The notes under the pieces were generated by a model. The model was not told where the DNA came from. It saw nothing but the letters and a program-made list of their open reading frames with translations, and made no database searches. Both the position numbers and the translations under genes were made by a program. A DNA stretch of 64,000 bases from assembly GCA_936432065.2 (NCBI GenBank), contig OW386285.2, positions 261,834,317 through 261,898,316 on the forward strand. Reading direction: 5' to 3'. Positions 22,385 to 32,644 of this stretch are shown here, one piece after another. Every line of letters starts with the position of its first letter. Position 1 is the stretch's first letter. The stretch comes from Rutpela maculata. Its lineage: Eukaryota; Arthropoda; Insecta; Coleoptera; Cerambycidae.

Positions 22385-22969
22385 ATGGACTATTACTTGC
22401 TTGATTTACCTATTTACCCCCATTTACCCCAATTTACCGTTTAACTCTGCAACAGAATAAAATCAAAATACAATTTAGTTCCAGATCTCGTTAAAATACT
22501 TATATGCCTTATTTTAAGTCAATATGTTAAACAGTTCCAGAGTAATCGTGAGCACCAAAAAGATAAAAGACTAACAGACAGACCGACGCGACAGACAAAT
22601 TTATTTTGTTCAAACTTAAAATATTGACGTTTCATGATATTCTGAGCCTATTTAAACAATGAAAATTTCCAAATTTTTTTTGCGTTAATATACTTCAACT
22701 AGATGTGGAACTAATACGCGGAAAATGGCATGACAAAGATATAAAAAATCGTTGTGCGTCGTAAACTACACGATAGGAGTAAAGCCTCTACTTTAAGTAT
22801 TTTCTTCGAGGAAACCTACTACGCGTCCATACTATCCAAGGTAACCCACTGTGCATCCAATTTACTCGAGGAAAGCCACTGCGCATTCATACAAAACAGA
22901 ATATTAGGTATTTACATTTTTTTTAAACTGGAAATGACTGAGTGTTCCAGCTGTTCCAGTTCAATTATT

Positions 22970-23475
22970 TACTGTTTAAAATGGGAATAATATTTGTTTA
23001 CAGTTTAAAGTGGGATTTAAAAAATTTACAGTTTGAACTGGGAATAATTGAATTATTTACAGTTTAAAGTGGGAATAATTAAATTATTTACAGATTCAAC
23101 TGGGAGCAATTGAATTATTTACAGTTTGAACTGGGAATAAATAAATTTACAGTTTGAACTGGGAATAATTGAATTATTTACAGTTTAAAGTGGGAATAAT
23201 TAAATTATTTACAGATTCAACTGGGAGCAATTGAATTATTTACAGTTTGAACTGGGAATAAAAAAATTTACAATTTGAACTGGGAATAATTGAATTATTT
23301 ACAGTTTAAAGTGGGAATAATTAAATTATTTACACATTCAACTGGGAGCAATTGAATTATTTACAGTTTGAACTGGGAATAATAAAATTTACAGTTTGAA
23401 CTGGGAATAATTCAATTATTTACAGATTTAACAGGGAATAATCAAATTATTTACAAATTTATCTGGGAATAATTG
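22970..23475 (-). repeat. 31-bp subterminal tandem repeats, right arm
   Basis: Inverse of the left array, about 16 units (TATTTACAGTTTGAACTGGG and TATTTACAGATTCAACTGGG forms). It is slightly longer than the left one, so unit number has changed since the arms were made alike. Confidence 0.92.
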
Positions 23476-23510
23476 GAAAAAAACATCCGTGACCCTTCTA
23501 CGCCTTCGTA

Positions 23511-23990
23511 CGAACCCGATGCGAGAAACAATAGTTTTTGCTGTGTCATCAGAACGAGACTGAGCTACTTGAAGAACTGATTCTTTGAATGAAAGTGTAG
23601 TAACCTTACAAATTCTACGCCGAAATTTCAGTGCTCGCTTTTTTCATATTCTTCATTCAATTCATCGCCGCAAAAGAAACAACAATTTTTAAGGCAGAAA
23701 ACTTACGCGTACTCTAGTACGAGGAGGACTTATTTTAGAAGTACTGGCTTGTTCCTCTTCATGGTGTCTTTTCACTGCAGCAATAATACTCTTCCGAGTG
23801 TAGTTTTTACGACACTGCACATGAATTTTCACTGATTTTTGGTCTTTTAGGTAGTCAGTAAATTCATCACCTTTTTCAACACTTGTGTCAATCGACGTCT
23901 TCATGCCACGTTGAACAGTAACAAATTCACTTGCATGCAGAGGTTGATTACAAACGAAGCAAATTTGCGAAATTTTTTAAAACTGAATAC
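23511..23990 (-). pseudogene. Uncharacterised transposon-borne protein, N-terminal part (copy 1)
   Basis: Minus strand. It begins around 23970 with ICFVCNQPLHASEFVTV, then DEFTDYLKDQKSVKIHVQC, RKNYTRKSIIAAVKRHHEEE, SPPRTRVR, and after a frame change near 23700 CCFFCGDELNEEYEK; another change near 23630 gives ESVLQVAQSRSDDTAKTIV and SRIGF at the foldback insertion. The pattern CFVC ... HVQC and CFFC ... (across the insert) YHNDC gives two modules of the form CxxC...HxxC, suggesting zinc binding. A stop precedes KISQICFVC, so the true start or a first exon is missing. A possible donor GTAAGT lies after TRVR at 23704. Confidence 0.7.
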
Positions 23991-24291
23991 AGCACAAACT
24001 TTAGTTAAGAATATTTGCAACAACCACGTGTTTTCACTACGAGGGAACGTTTAAAACTAACGGTATTTCGTTGGGACCTTAGAAAAAAGAGCAGGTAGAC
24101 GGATACTGCCACGTTCACAATTGAACAGCAGACAGATGTTGCTCAAGGCCACGTGGTCACATAAAATTAGGGACTGGGTTTCTTTTCATCTCATATTCTT
24201 AGAATTATCATTCAATATTAATGTATTAGTCACGCAGACTAATAGTTTTACTTATATTATACGTCCATAATGTACATAGGCAGCGTAATCA

Positions 24292-24610
24292 TGCATATTA
24301 TGGAGAATATAGCTTTAGAATGGCTTTTTCTCAAAAAGGTGAATTTTAGGAAAAAAAGTGTAAGGGCCATTTTTGTAGAGAATTGAAAGATCTACAATTT
24401 TTGTCTAAACTATTTTTATCATAAAACTAACCGTTTCGCTAAAAAATCCAAAAAACCCATTTTTGCGAACTTTGACCTCGCATAAAATTTTTTGCACACA
24501 CGGGATCAATGGGGACTTTTCACAACTTCATTATAATGGTATCCCTAACGTTCATGTAAATTTTCAGCTTCTTGGGAATTTAAGCAAGGGTGAATGTCTA
24601 TTTTGACCGG
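24292..24610 (-). repeat. Right terminal inverted repeat of the 8.6-kb transposon
   Basis: Inverse of 15972-16290, ending GACCGG at 24610. Compared with the left repeat it has a few small indels (for example TTTGTCTAAACTATTTT in place of a shorter run). Confidence 0.85.
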
Positions 24611-24985
24611 AGTATAAAGCTAGATTAGAGAAAACATTTTTAGAACAATACATTGCATAATTTGGATCTACAATACCTTAACCATAGTTCTTATTGGTTC
24701 CATAAATACAAAAATCGTCAACACATTGCAAAACAATAATTCGGTTATTCATAATCTTATGAAAATCTTGGGTGTATATATTAAATAGTAGGACAGATCT
24801 CTGGGATATTCCGATATTTACTTTTACGTTTTAATATTCCATTATTGGCTCTAACAAACACATCACGAAAGGTTCCTTTTTTCGATTCTTCGCTTATAAA
24901 TCGGAAACAAATGCGTCGTATGGAAAAAGATAATCTATGCAAAATTAAACGTAATTAAATTTTCCACAAGAATGTTTATACTCAT
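24611..24985 (-). pseudogene. I-like LINE: RT palm piece (5' part)
   Basis: Minus strand. EESKKGTFRDVFVRANNGIL runs before the motif B region, then FNIYTQDFHKIMNNRI and CVDDFCIY, the motif C box with C/V for the usual YA. A stop follows. It then stops at the transposon end (24610) and the protein resumes at 15971. The upstream half of the LINE is absent, or too decayed to recognise beyond 24985. Confidence 0.72.
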
Positions 24986-25427
24986 TTTCTTCCTATGTGA
25001 ATAAAAGTTTTATTAAAATTTAAAATCAGTTTTATTAGAAGCTGATCAAACTGGGGTGATGTCAAGCCAAAAGAACATCAATAATTAACAAAAAAATATA
25101 TATAAAATTTTACAAGTTACCCAACCTTATTAGATGTAAATTTTGAAATATTATATATACAAAAAATATTATAGTTAACTTACCCAATATTGTATGAAAA
25201 TTTTAAGAATTTTATTATATTAGAAATTGTTATAGTTTACGAGATACTCGCCAGCGAAAATCGATGACTAAAAAAAAATCAAATATGTACCTTGAATATT
25301 TCTATCAAAGCGGTTTACCGTGGTCTGCTAATAAATCGCAGTCGCAAAACGATCTTTATTTTACAACACTCGACGTATTTACTAACGTAATATTTTGTCG
25401 AAATATATACATTTCCGTAAATATACA
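24986..25427. other. Intron sequence, nothing recognised
   Basis: AT-rich intron sequence without a repeat partner or protein resemblance. Confidence 0.4.
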
Positions 25428-25565
25428 GTGTGACTCACTTAAAATGAAGATACCCTTATAACTTTTTTATTTTGTTTCCGGTCATAAGTAGATCCTAATT
25501 TGTTCTATACTTGAGTAAAATTTGATTCAAATCGGAAACAAAATGAAAAAGTTATAAGTGACGTG
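25428..25565. mobile_element. Short deletion derivative of the CAGTGTG-type MITE
   Basis: CAGTGTGACTCACTTAAAAT, then TAACTTTTTTATTTTGTTTC and TCATAAGTAGATCCTAATTT, as in the MITE at 28039-28735 but with only about 135 bp left. The right end AAAAAGTTATAAGTGA is inverse to the left one. Confidence 0.6.
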
Positions 25566-26197
25566 TTTATCATACGGAAGTATAAAGGAAAACTATTTCA
25601 TAGTAGAACTAGTCAATAGAACAACGAAACGACCTGTGTTTTTAATTTATTCAAACAGTAAAATATCAACTAACGTGAATTATGAATATTAAATTTACCA
25701 ATACCTTAGTTTATGAGATTATTAAATTATTTACTATTATGGTTTTTATTTATTTATCTATGATTAACTATGTCTTTGATTGAAGGCTATATTAATATGT
25801 AGACTCGTTAGGTAGATGACCAACTATACATGCGAGCTTGTATTAAGATGTGGTGAGTTCTAAAGAGAATTGAAATGATAAATCTCTTAAGAGTATGATT
25901 TGCGGTAGGACACATAATATTTTCATTGATATATATGAAAAAGGTATATACGGGTGGGCGTGCACCTTTGACCAATGAAATATGCCCAAAGGCGGAGATA
26001 AACAGATTGTGTAATATAAGAGAAATAGTTCAAATATATTTCTGTCGTACAGAGTCGAATTCGCGTTGGGTGCACAAGAATTTTTATTTAAAGTAATTTG
26101 AGTAGGAAAACTGAATGCGGTTGTAGTGATTCCTTCGGCAGTGGTTTTTAATTAAAAGAAAAAACTATCTGTAGGTACATAATGTATATTTACAGTG
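25566..26197. other. Intron sequence, nothing firmly recognised
   Basis: No gene. TAGTGATTCCTTCGGCAGTG at about 26131 resembles the right end of family A and may be a fragment of one. Confidence 0.4.
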
Positions 26198-26439
26198 TAC
26201 AGGGTGTCCTAGTTAACGCGTTATGTCCGATTTTCTCTGTAGTTTTTGAGATAAGTATTTTTTTTCCGGGGAATCGATGCCGCTAAGAAACATATAATTG
26301 AATATCAAAGAAGAATTGATCGTATTATTTATGTTCTTAATTGACTATTAAAGGAAAGTAAAAAAAAACATGTAAATTTTAAATATCACTTCCGGTTTAC
26401 ATGGCAATGGCGTTCTTTTTCTTGAAAATAGAATATTAA

Positions 26440-26920
26440 TTACTTCCACATCCAGTGGAAGTATAGTAACAAAAAAATTTTTGAAAATTTTTATTGTTCA
26501 GATAGGCTTAGACTGTCATGAAAGGTCGACATTTTAAGTTTCAGCGGAAAAAAATTTCTGTCTGTCTGTCGGTCTAACTTTTTTGTACGCACGATTACTC
26601 TGGAACCGTTTAAGATATTGACTTGAAATTTGGTACACGTATGTACTTTAACGGGATCTGGAACTAGATTATATTTTCATCTTATTCCATCGAAGGGTTG
26701 AAGTGTAAATTGGGGTAAATGGGGAGGTAAACAGGTAAATCAAGCAGGCAAGAGTCCGTAAAATTGGTATTTAGTATATATAAGAGAAGCTAAGGTCTCG
26801 AAAAATTTTTTGACATTAGCTACCCCCATTACCATTATTTTATGGGGACAAAAAAAAGTGTGATTTAGTGTATGTACAAGAACCAAAAACTTCAAAATAT
26901 TTTTTTACTTTATAGTCCAA
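26440..26920 (+). mobile_element. Family A copy, 3'-truncated
   Basis: Starts ACTTCCACATCCAGTGGAAG at about 26441. It lacks the right terminal inverted repeat and the last 150 bp of the family. Confidence 0.82.
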
Positions 26921-27004
26921 AAATTTTTATTGAAAAATTACCAAAAATCCTCGCTATGTTGGGGTGATTTCTATTACGAATAACTGGCAAAATAAGGATA
27001 CATA

Positions 27005-27700
27005 TATTACTTCCACATCCAGTGGTATAGTAACGACAAAAAAATTTTTTTAAATTTTTATTGTTCAAATAAGCTTAGAATGTCATGAAACGTCGAAATT
27101 TTAAGTTTGAGTGAAAAAAAAATTTCTGTCGGTCTGTAACTTTTTTTTTGTGCGCACGTTTACTCTGGAACCGTTTGAGATATTGACTTGAAATTTGGTA
27201 CACATATGTACTTTAACGAGATCTAGAACTAGATTATATTTTCATCTTGTTCTGTCGAAGGGTTGGGGGGTAAATTGGGATAAATTTGGGGTAAATAGGT
27301 AAATAAAGCAGGTAAGAGTTCATAAAATTGGTATTTACTATATACAAGAGAAGCTAAGGTCTCAAAAAAAATTTTGGCATTAGCCACCCCCATTACCACT
27401 CCCACCCCATTATTAAAGAGGATGGAAAACAAATTTTGATTTATTGTGTGTACAAGAATCAGAAACCTCAAAATATTTTTTTACCTTATCCACCCCCACT
27501 GCCACCCTCTATCACCACCCCCACCCCCCACCCCACTACCGATGTGGGTTATCGTTTTATGAGTTTTTGATGTAGACGAATTCAAATATTATATTATTAA
27601 ACAATTATTTCCACATACAACATTTTTTCGTTGTAAGTGACTTGGATAGAAAATCTGGATGTGGAAGTAGTGATTCCTTGGGCAGCGGTTTTTTTTTATT
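27005..27700 (+). mobile_element. Family A copy, complete
   Basis: From TTACTTCCACATCCAGTGGT (27005) to GTGGAAGTAGTGATTCCTTG and GGGCAGCGGTTTTTTTT (27697). It is the best reference copy of the family in this window: both terminal inverted repeats present, C-rich blocks intact, no coding. Confidence 0.88.
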
Positions 27701-27759
27701 GTTAAATTAGTGTACAATATCGATAATTCTATCATTTCCAATTGAAATTAAAATTTTGT

Positions 27760-28930
27760 GGACATGCCTATTGAAAGTCGCATTTCGGAGATATGAACTT
27801 TACTTTGCTTTTTTTTAAATTAACACTCCATATATGTACCATTTGAAACGCCATAAAAAAAGCTTTGTTTTTATAATATGGTACTTATCTTAAACAAATT
27901 TTGTCTAATTTACTATAAATTTACAATTTATCAAATTAGCCATGGAAAACAAAAGTATGTAAATTAAAATAAACAATATGTTAGTTCTGTCTAATTTCAC
28001 TTTATTTTAAATAAAATGGAGAATTTCAATAATTGATACAGTGTGTTTCACTTGAAATGGTAACACCCCAATAACTTTTTTATTTTTTTTCCGATTTGAA
28101 TCACATTTTACTTACAAATTAGTATCTACTTATGACCAGAAAAACATTCGCCTCCTACGGTACCAAAGCCACCTGCGGTACCAAAATATGTGGAGAAAAT
28201 CGGAAAATCATATTAGGCATTTTTTTGTCGGAAAATTTTGTTAATAAAACTTGTTCAGAATTATCCAAAATGGCCAAAATTTAATCAAAATTAAAAAATG
28301 AAAAACTTGAAATTTTAAAAATTTTGAAAATAATTATTTAAAAAAAAACTGTAAATTGCTTTACAACTACCTGGCAGCTTGGGTTTAATTTCAAACAAAA
28401 TTGTCATAGTACAGTTTTCTGAACGAAAAAACCCATTAAAATGATATTTTCGGACTTTGACATTATTTTAATAAAAATTTATATATTTTTTATTTTGATT
28501 AAATTTTGGACTTAAGGTTTCTGAACAATTCTGAACAAGTTTCATTGACAAAATTTTCCAATAAAAATATGCTTAATATGATTTTTTGATTTTATCCGCA
28601 TATTTTGGTACCGCAGATGGCTTTGCATTTGTAGGAGGTGTATTTTTTTCTGGTCATAAGTAGATCCTAATTTGTTCCATACTTAAGTAAAATTTGATTC
28701 AAATCAGAAAAAAAATTAAAAAGTGAAACACACTGTATATTTTTCGGACTACCATGACTTAATGTAAGAAAACATAAAACTTAATATCTACTATAGTTTT
28801 TAAGAAAAATACTGTGTCATATATCATTGGAAAGATTTTTCTATGGCCTTTCAAATGGTGTAAAGATATATTTAAAAAAACCAAGGTAAAGCTCATATCT
28901 CCGAAATTCGACTTGTTTGAATTGTTTTGC
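27760..28930. mobile_element. Outer inverted-repeat element around a mariner-type MITE
   Basis: CATTTCGGAGATATGAACTT (about 27781) and AAGCTCATATCTCCGAAATT (about 28889) are inverse, as are neighbouring blocks CATTTGAAACGCC / GGCCTTTCAAATG. The MITE at 28039-28735 lies between. Ends are not sharply defined. Confidence 0.6.
28039..28735. mobile_element. Tc1/mariner-type MITE with TA target duplication
   Basis: CAGTGTGTTTCACTTGAAAT (28039) and its inverse GTGAAACACACTG (to 28735), flanked by TA (28037-28038, 28736-28737). The arms continue with GACCAGAAAAACATTCGCCT, GGTACCAAAGCCACCTGCGG and their inverses, about 250 bp each. Non-coding loop. TA duplication and CAGT ends fit the Tc1/mariner superfamily. 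Confidence 0.88.
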
Positions 28931-29544
28931 TGAAATGATGTTTGGAAAATACATGTGATATCCCATAACTTTTATTTTTGAACTTATTTACGTAACTCCC
29001 AAAATAAAGAAGTTAAATGAGGTTCTAACGTTTGCACAACCACCCTGTACTGTTGACTATAATAAGGAACTTTAGTCCAGTTAATATAAAAAACACATTC
29101 TCAAATAAATTAAACATGTTCTGATAGAACATATTAATAATAATAATTTTTTGTTTTTGTCTTTGGTGTTTTTCAAAAAAATTGCCGCCCTTGAATTTTG
29201 CCGCTAGAGCCCCTAAATACGCCACTGACTGCGCTCCGTCAGAAACCCTAAAATACCTATATGCATGTTTGGAGCATATTTAATGTCCGATATATCAAAA
29301 AATATTACAGCTAGATCTATCAATCCTTATATGTTTGAAATCAGGAATAAAGGATCTAAAAGAATATGTAAAAATATACAGGGTTTTCATTTAAAAAGCA
29401 ACCATTGTTATATCACGTGACATATGCAAGCAATTGTTTTTTAATTGCATTTAAAAAAATATGCATACAACCCTACAACTCTTATACGAAACTTTTTTTT
29501 ATCTACAATAATAACATAAATAAAGGGGGGTCAAAATATAGTTA

Positions 29545-30330
29545 TAATTCGTCCGCTGTCCTGGATTCCTAAATTTTTAAAAAAATTCGTAACCCGCATC
29601 CCCGAAAATCTCCAGATATCGATTTTCATTCGAATACGACCAGAGATAACGAAATTCATCCGCCATCTTGGATTCCTAAATTTTGACCAAAAATTCGTAA
29701 CCCGCATCCCCGAAAACCCCCAGATATCGATTTTCAGTCGAATAGGACCATAGATGACGAAATTCGTCCACCATCTTGGATTCCCAAATTTTGACCAAAA
29801 ATTCGTAACCCGCATCCCCGAAAACCCCCAGATATCGATTTTCAGTCGAATAGGACCATAGATGACGAAATTCGTCCACCATCTTGGATTCCCAAATTTT
29901 GACCAAAAATTTGTAACCCGCATCCCCGAAAACCCCCAGACATCGATTTTCAGCCAAATAGGACCATAGATGACGAAATTCGTCCACCATCTTGGATTCC
30001 TAAATTTTGACCAAAAATTCGTAACCTGCATCCGCGACAACCCCGAGGTATCGATTTTTAGTCGAATAGGACCATAGATGACGAAATTCGTCCGCCATCT
30101 TGGAGTCCTAAATTTTGATCAAAAATTCATAACCCGCATCCCCGAAAACTCCCAGACATCGATTTTCAGTCGAATAGGTCCATAGATGACGAAATTCGTC
30201 CGCCATCTTGGATTCCTAAATTTTGACCAAAAATTCGTAAACCGCATCCTCGAAAACCCCCAGATATCGATTTTCAGTCAAATAGGACCATAGATGACGA
30301 AATTCGTCCGTCATCTTGGATTCCTAAATA
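29545..30330. repeat. 108-bp tandem repeat, about 7-8 units
   Basis: The block CCATCTTGGATTCCTAAATT recurs at 29663, 29771, 29879, 29987, 30095, 30203 and 30311, exactly 108 bp apart each time. Because 108 is 36 codons and the unit is open, long frames appear on the minus strand (29531-30040) with repeated WSKFGNPRWWTNFVI; these are almost surely by-products. Units differ by 3-10 bases. The array ends at about 30330 next to the TATCTTAGCAGTATGAG sequence. Confidence 0.95.
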
Positions 30331-30447
30331 TCTTAGCAGTATGAGATTTCTCGGAAAACCTACGTCAGACTGGATTTTGAACCATAAACTTATCTCAGAA
30401 ACTACCGAGAAAACCGAGCATAGCGCGTTGACTGGGACACCCTGTAC

Positions 30448-31506
30448 ATTTGGCTTGGTAATAATTTCGAATAAATTAATTTCTGACCTAACTAAAAACC
30501 GCATTCAAATTTTCATAATAAAATTTGTAGGAGTGTTTATGAAAAACGGTCCTCTCTATTTGGCACCTTTTATTTATGTATTAACATTTTCAAGAATTTC
30601 ATCTATTAAGTCATTCCACTAAGATAAAATAATTTATAAATAAATTTAAGATTACAATTACCAGAACTCCTAAATGCTTCCCTGGCAAGCATTCATTCGC
30701 GTCTGGTCTCCATGACAACAAGTTCCTCCCTAAAGTCTGAGAGCGTGTAAAGCTATGCGAATGCCGAGGCGAGTGCCATCTATTGACGGCAAAATTGGAA
30801 ACTATTTATTGAATCTATGTTTGAAAATTAAGAGGTTATATTTTATCCACGTAATTAATTAAGGACTATCTAGGGCGTCACGATTTCGTTTTTTGTAAAT
30901 TCCAATTTTTCGACGTCAATTTTTTCGTTGATCACGTGTTTTTGATTAAAACAAAAAATTAAAAACGTGACGAACTAGAATATATATTTTAATACATACG
31001 TACAAAATTTGAAGTTTCTATCTTCAAAAATAAGCCGAATAATTCGTTTCTTCATTTTACTGATCGCAGATTATACTCTTAAATAAAAATTTCATTCTTT
31101 TTAATGCTCTATGATAAAAAAATATTTAAGTTTACTAAAGAATATGGGTAAATATATTTTTAAATATATCTGAAGAAAATCATGGAACATTTTACATGCT
31201 ACAGCAAATTAACGGCAAGTGCGCTTCCTCTTAAATATTAAATATGTTGCAAAACTGTACGTTGTTTTCGACATTGTTTAAAACTGTACAGAAGCCTAAG
31301 AAACTCTATCTTACACTTCTTTATATGTCTCTAAACGAATGATGCACGTACACCTTAAGACAACATCCTAAACAAACATAAAATATCCTTAGATGTTTCT
31401 CGTATGTATACAGCCCGTTTCCACATTATTAATTTAATACAATCCAAATCTCAAATATCTTGGGCTAATATTGTTAAATATACGTATTTCATTGTCTTTT
31501 CTCTAG
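30448..31506. other. Intron sequence before exon 3, nothing recognised
   Basis: About 1 kb, AT-rich. No repeat partner recognised. It closes with the polypyrimidine tract ATTGTCTTTTCTCTAG of the next acceptor. Confidence 0.45.
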
Positions 31507-31659
31507 GTAAATGGTATCCAATTACTGGGTCTGAATCATCTAGAAGTAGTGTCGATATTAAAGCGACTGCCGAATTTCGTCAGCTTAGTTTGTGCCCGGT
31601 ATCCGGTTCCTATTAGAGTTATAGATACGTCGCAACATAGGGAGGCTTTTCAAGCAAGA
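31507..31659 (+). CDS. Patj: Multi-PDZ scaffold (PATJ/MPDZ-like), exon 3: second half of the PDZ domain
   Basis: Exon of 153 bp (51 codons), acceptor TTTTCTCTAG (to 31506), donor GTAAGT (31660). It opens with VNGIQLLGLNHLEVVSILKR, the usual continuation after DELLE, including the second alpha helix (HLEVVSIL) that lines the peptide groove, then LPNFVSLVCAR, the last strand. The first position of this helix is His, typical of class I PDZ domains, which bind S/T-x-hydrophobic tails. The exon ends in a linker YPVPIRVIDTSQHREAFQAR. Phase 0 on both sides and fully intact. Confidence 0.93.
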
Positions 31660-31962
31660 GTAAGTATTGACAAACGAGGGAGTTATTTCTTTATGAAGTA
31701 ATATTATATTGATTCGCAATTTGACAAAATTGAGGATTGATGACTTTTTGATTAATTGAGGTTTTCTAAAACGTAATACCTTTTAGTCAGAGCACCAGAC
31801 TCACACTTATAAGTGAATATCGAATTACATGGTGGTATAGCCATGCATGCTTATAGTGTTATAATTTTTAAATATGACGAATAGAAGAGGGGGAAATTCA
31901 GATTACCACCATTAAATTTTTTTTGCCCCAAAATATGATATTGGAATTTTTCTGCATCATAC

Positions 31963-32450
31963 TTATACTCCGGGAGATAGCGTCAAATTTAATTACATCA
32001 TTTCAACAAATCTTATTTTTTCAATACAGGTTGTTCTTTCATTGCTCATCGAAGAATCGGGTGTCAGCTGCTTCAATCGCGGAGATAAAGGGCGTGCGAG
32101 GCTGCGCATCCGCTAAAATAATTTCGTTTTTCGCGTCAATCCAACAAGGCTACTAAACTATAACTAGTTTATTTATGTAATATAAATGAACAAAAAAATG
32201 TGTCAGCTGCATAGAGTAAGGAGCGAGGGTTGTCAGCTGCTCTAGTCAATATGTATGAAAAGCACGTGAAAATTCGTTATTTCAACAAAGCTGAAATTTA
32301 TTTATATGATAGTTTACGATATAAAAAAACAATTAAAAAGTGTCAGCTAACAATACCATGGGACCAAACCTATCAGCTAGGCCTTTTAAGTGTACCGCAG
32401 CGTCCAGGCGCTCACCGCGCGCGGTATCTTTAATGCTCCAGCTAACGTAT
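31963..32450 (+). repeat. Left TIR with five TCAGCT sites
   Basis: TCAGCT begins at 32064, 32203, 32233, 32343 and 32373, mostly as TGTCAGCT(G/A). Distances between them are 139, 30, 110 and 30 bp. The right TIR has the mirrored set. Candidate binding sites for the element's own protein. Confidence 0.85.
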
Positions 32451-32644
32451 TATTTCATTTTTTTTTAGCCACCTGATGATCAATTTCAAGTTTCTCTCAA
32501 CACAAACTAATGAAATACTCTATTTCACGTTTGCTGATATCGTTTTTCTTATATGAAATTTGAAAGAAAATCATGTATGAAATATTAGATAATCATATTA
32601 TGCACAAATACTAACAAAGTACTTTATAAGTAATACATTTATCG

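Larger units (their letters stand above)
20581..22714 (-). mobile_element. Family A copy in the right foldback arm, split by a LINE
   Basis: Minus orientation; parts at 20581-20927 and 22385-22714. Compared with the left-arm copy the sequence jumps from CCAATTTCAT to GGACTATTACTTGC exactly where the LINE sits, giving a clear empty-site comparison. Confidence 0.88.
18064..23510. mobile_element. 5.4-kb foldback (FB-like) element with 31-bp repeats and 6-bp TSD
   Basis: Perfectly matching ends TACGAAGGCGTAGAAGGGTC (18064) and its inverse (to 23510). Each arm runs, from outside: a 31-bp tandem array, a conserved block of about 230 bp (TTTCCTCGAGTAAATTGGAT, GTAGTTTACG), a family A copy, and inner repeats of about 100 bp. 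CGAACC flanks both sides (18058-18063, 23511-23516). A CR1-like LINE of 1.46 kb (20928-22384) sits in the right arm; net length is about 4.0 kb. No transposase is visible. The architecture resembles Drosophila Foldback elements, whose arms also carry short tandem repeats, but sequence kinship is not shown. Confidence 0.88.
15972..24610. mobile_element. 8.6-kb DNA transposon with 319-bp TIRs carrying a zinc-module gene
   Basis: Terminal inverted repeats at 15972-16290 and 24292-24610 start CCGGTCAA on each strand. Between them lies, on the minus strand, an uncharacterised gene (23990 to 16901) that is cut by a 5.4-kb foldback element at 18064-23510 and ends inside a family A MITE at 16338-17045. 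Without these inserts the element would be about 2.5 kb. The element sits in an I-like LINE whose RT continues on both sides. No clear target duplication was found at the outer ends. It looks inactive. Confidence 0.75.
26198..30447. mobile_element. Possible 4.2-kb mariner-type composite bounded by ACAGGGTGTCC ends
   Basis: TACAGGGTGTCCTAGTTAAC (26198) and its inverse GTTGACTGGGACACCCTGTA (to 30447) match over about 60 bp, including ACGCG, TTTTCTC and TTTTTGAGATAAG. Both ends are flanked by TA. Inside are two family A copies, two nested inverted-repeat elements and a 108-bp satellite, but no transposase. These may be the ends of one much-altered element, or two unrelated solo ends; a second partial TACAGGGTTTTCATTTAAAA end at 29379 supports the latter possibility. 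Confidence 0.4.

Noticed and set aside
29531..30040. 169-codon frame with WSKFGNPRWWTNF repeats as a repeat protein
   Set aside because: It is the 108-bp tandem array read in frame; no start context, no homologue known to me, and the array continues beyond the frame.
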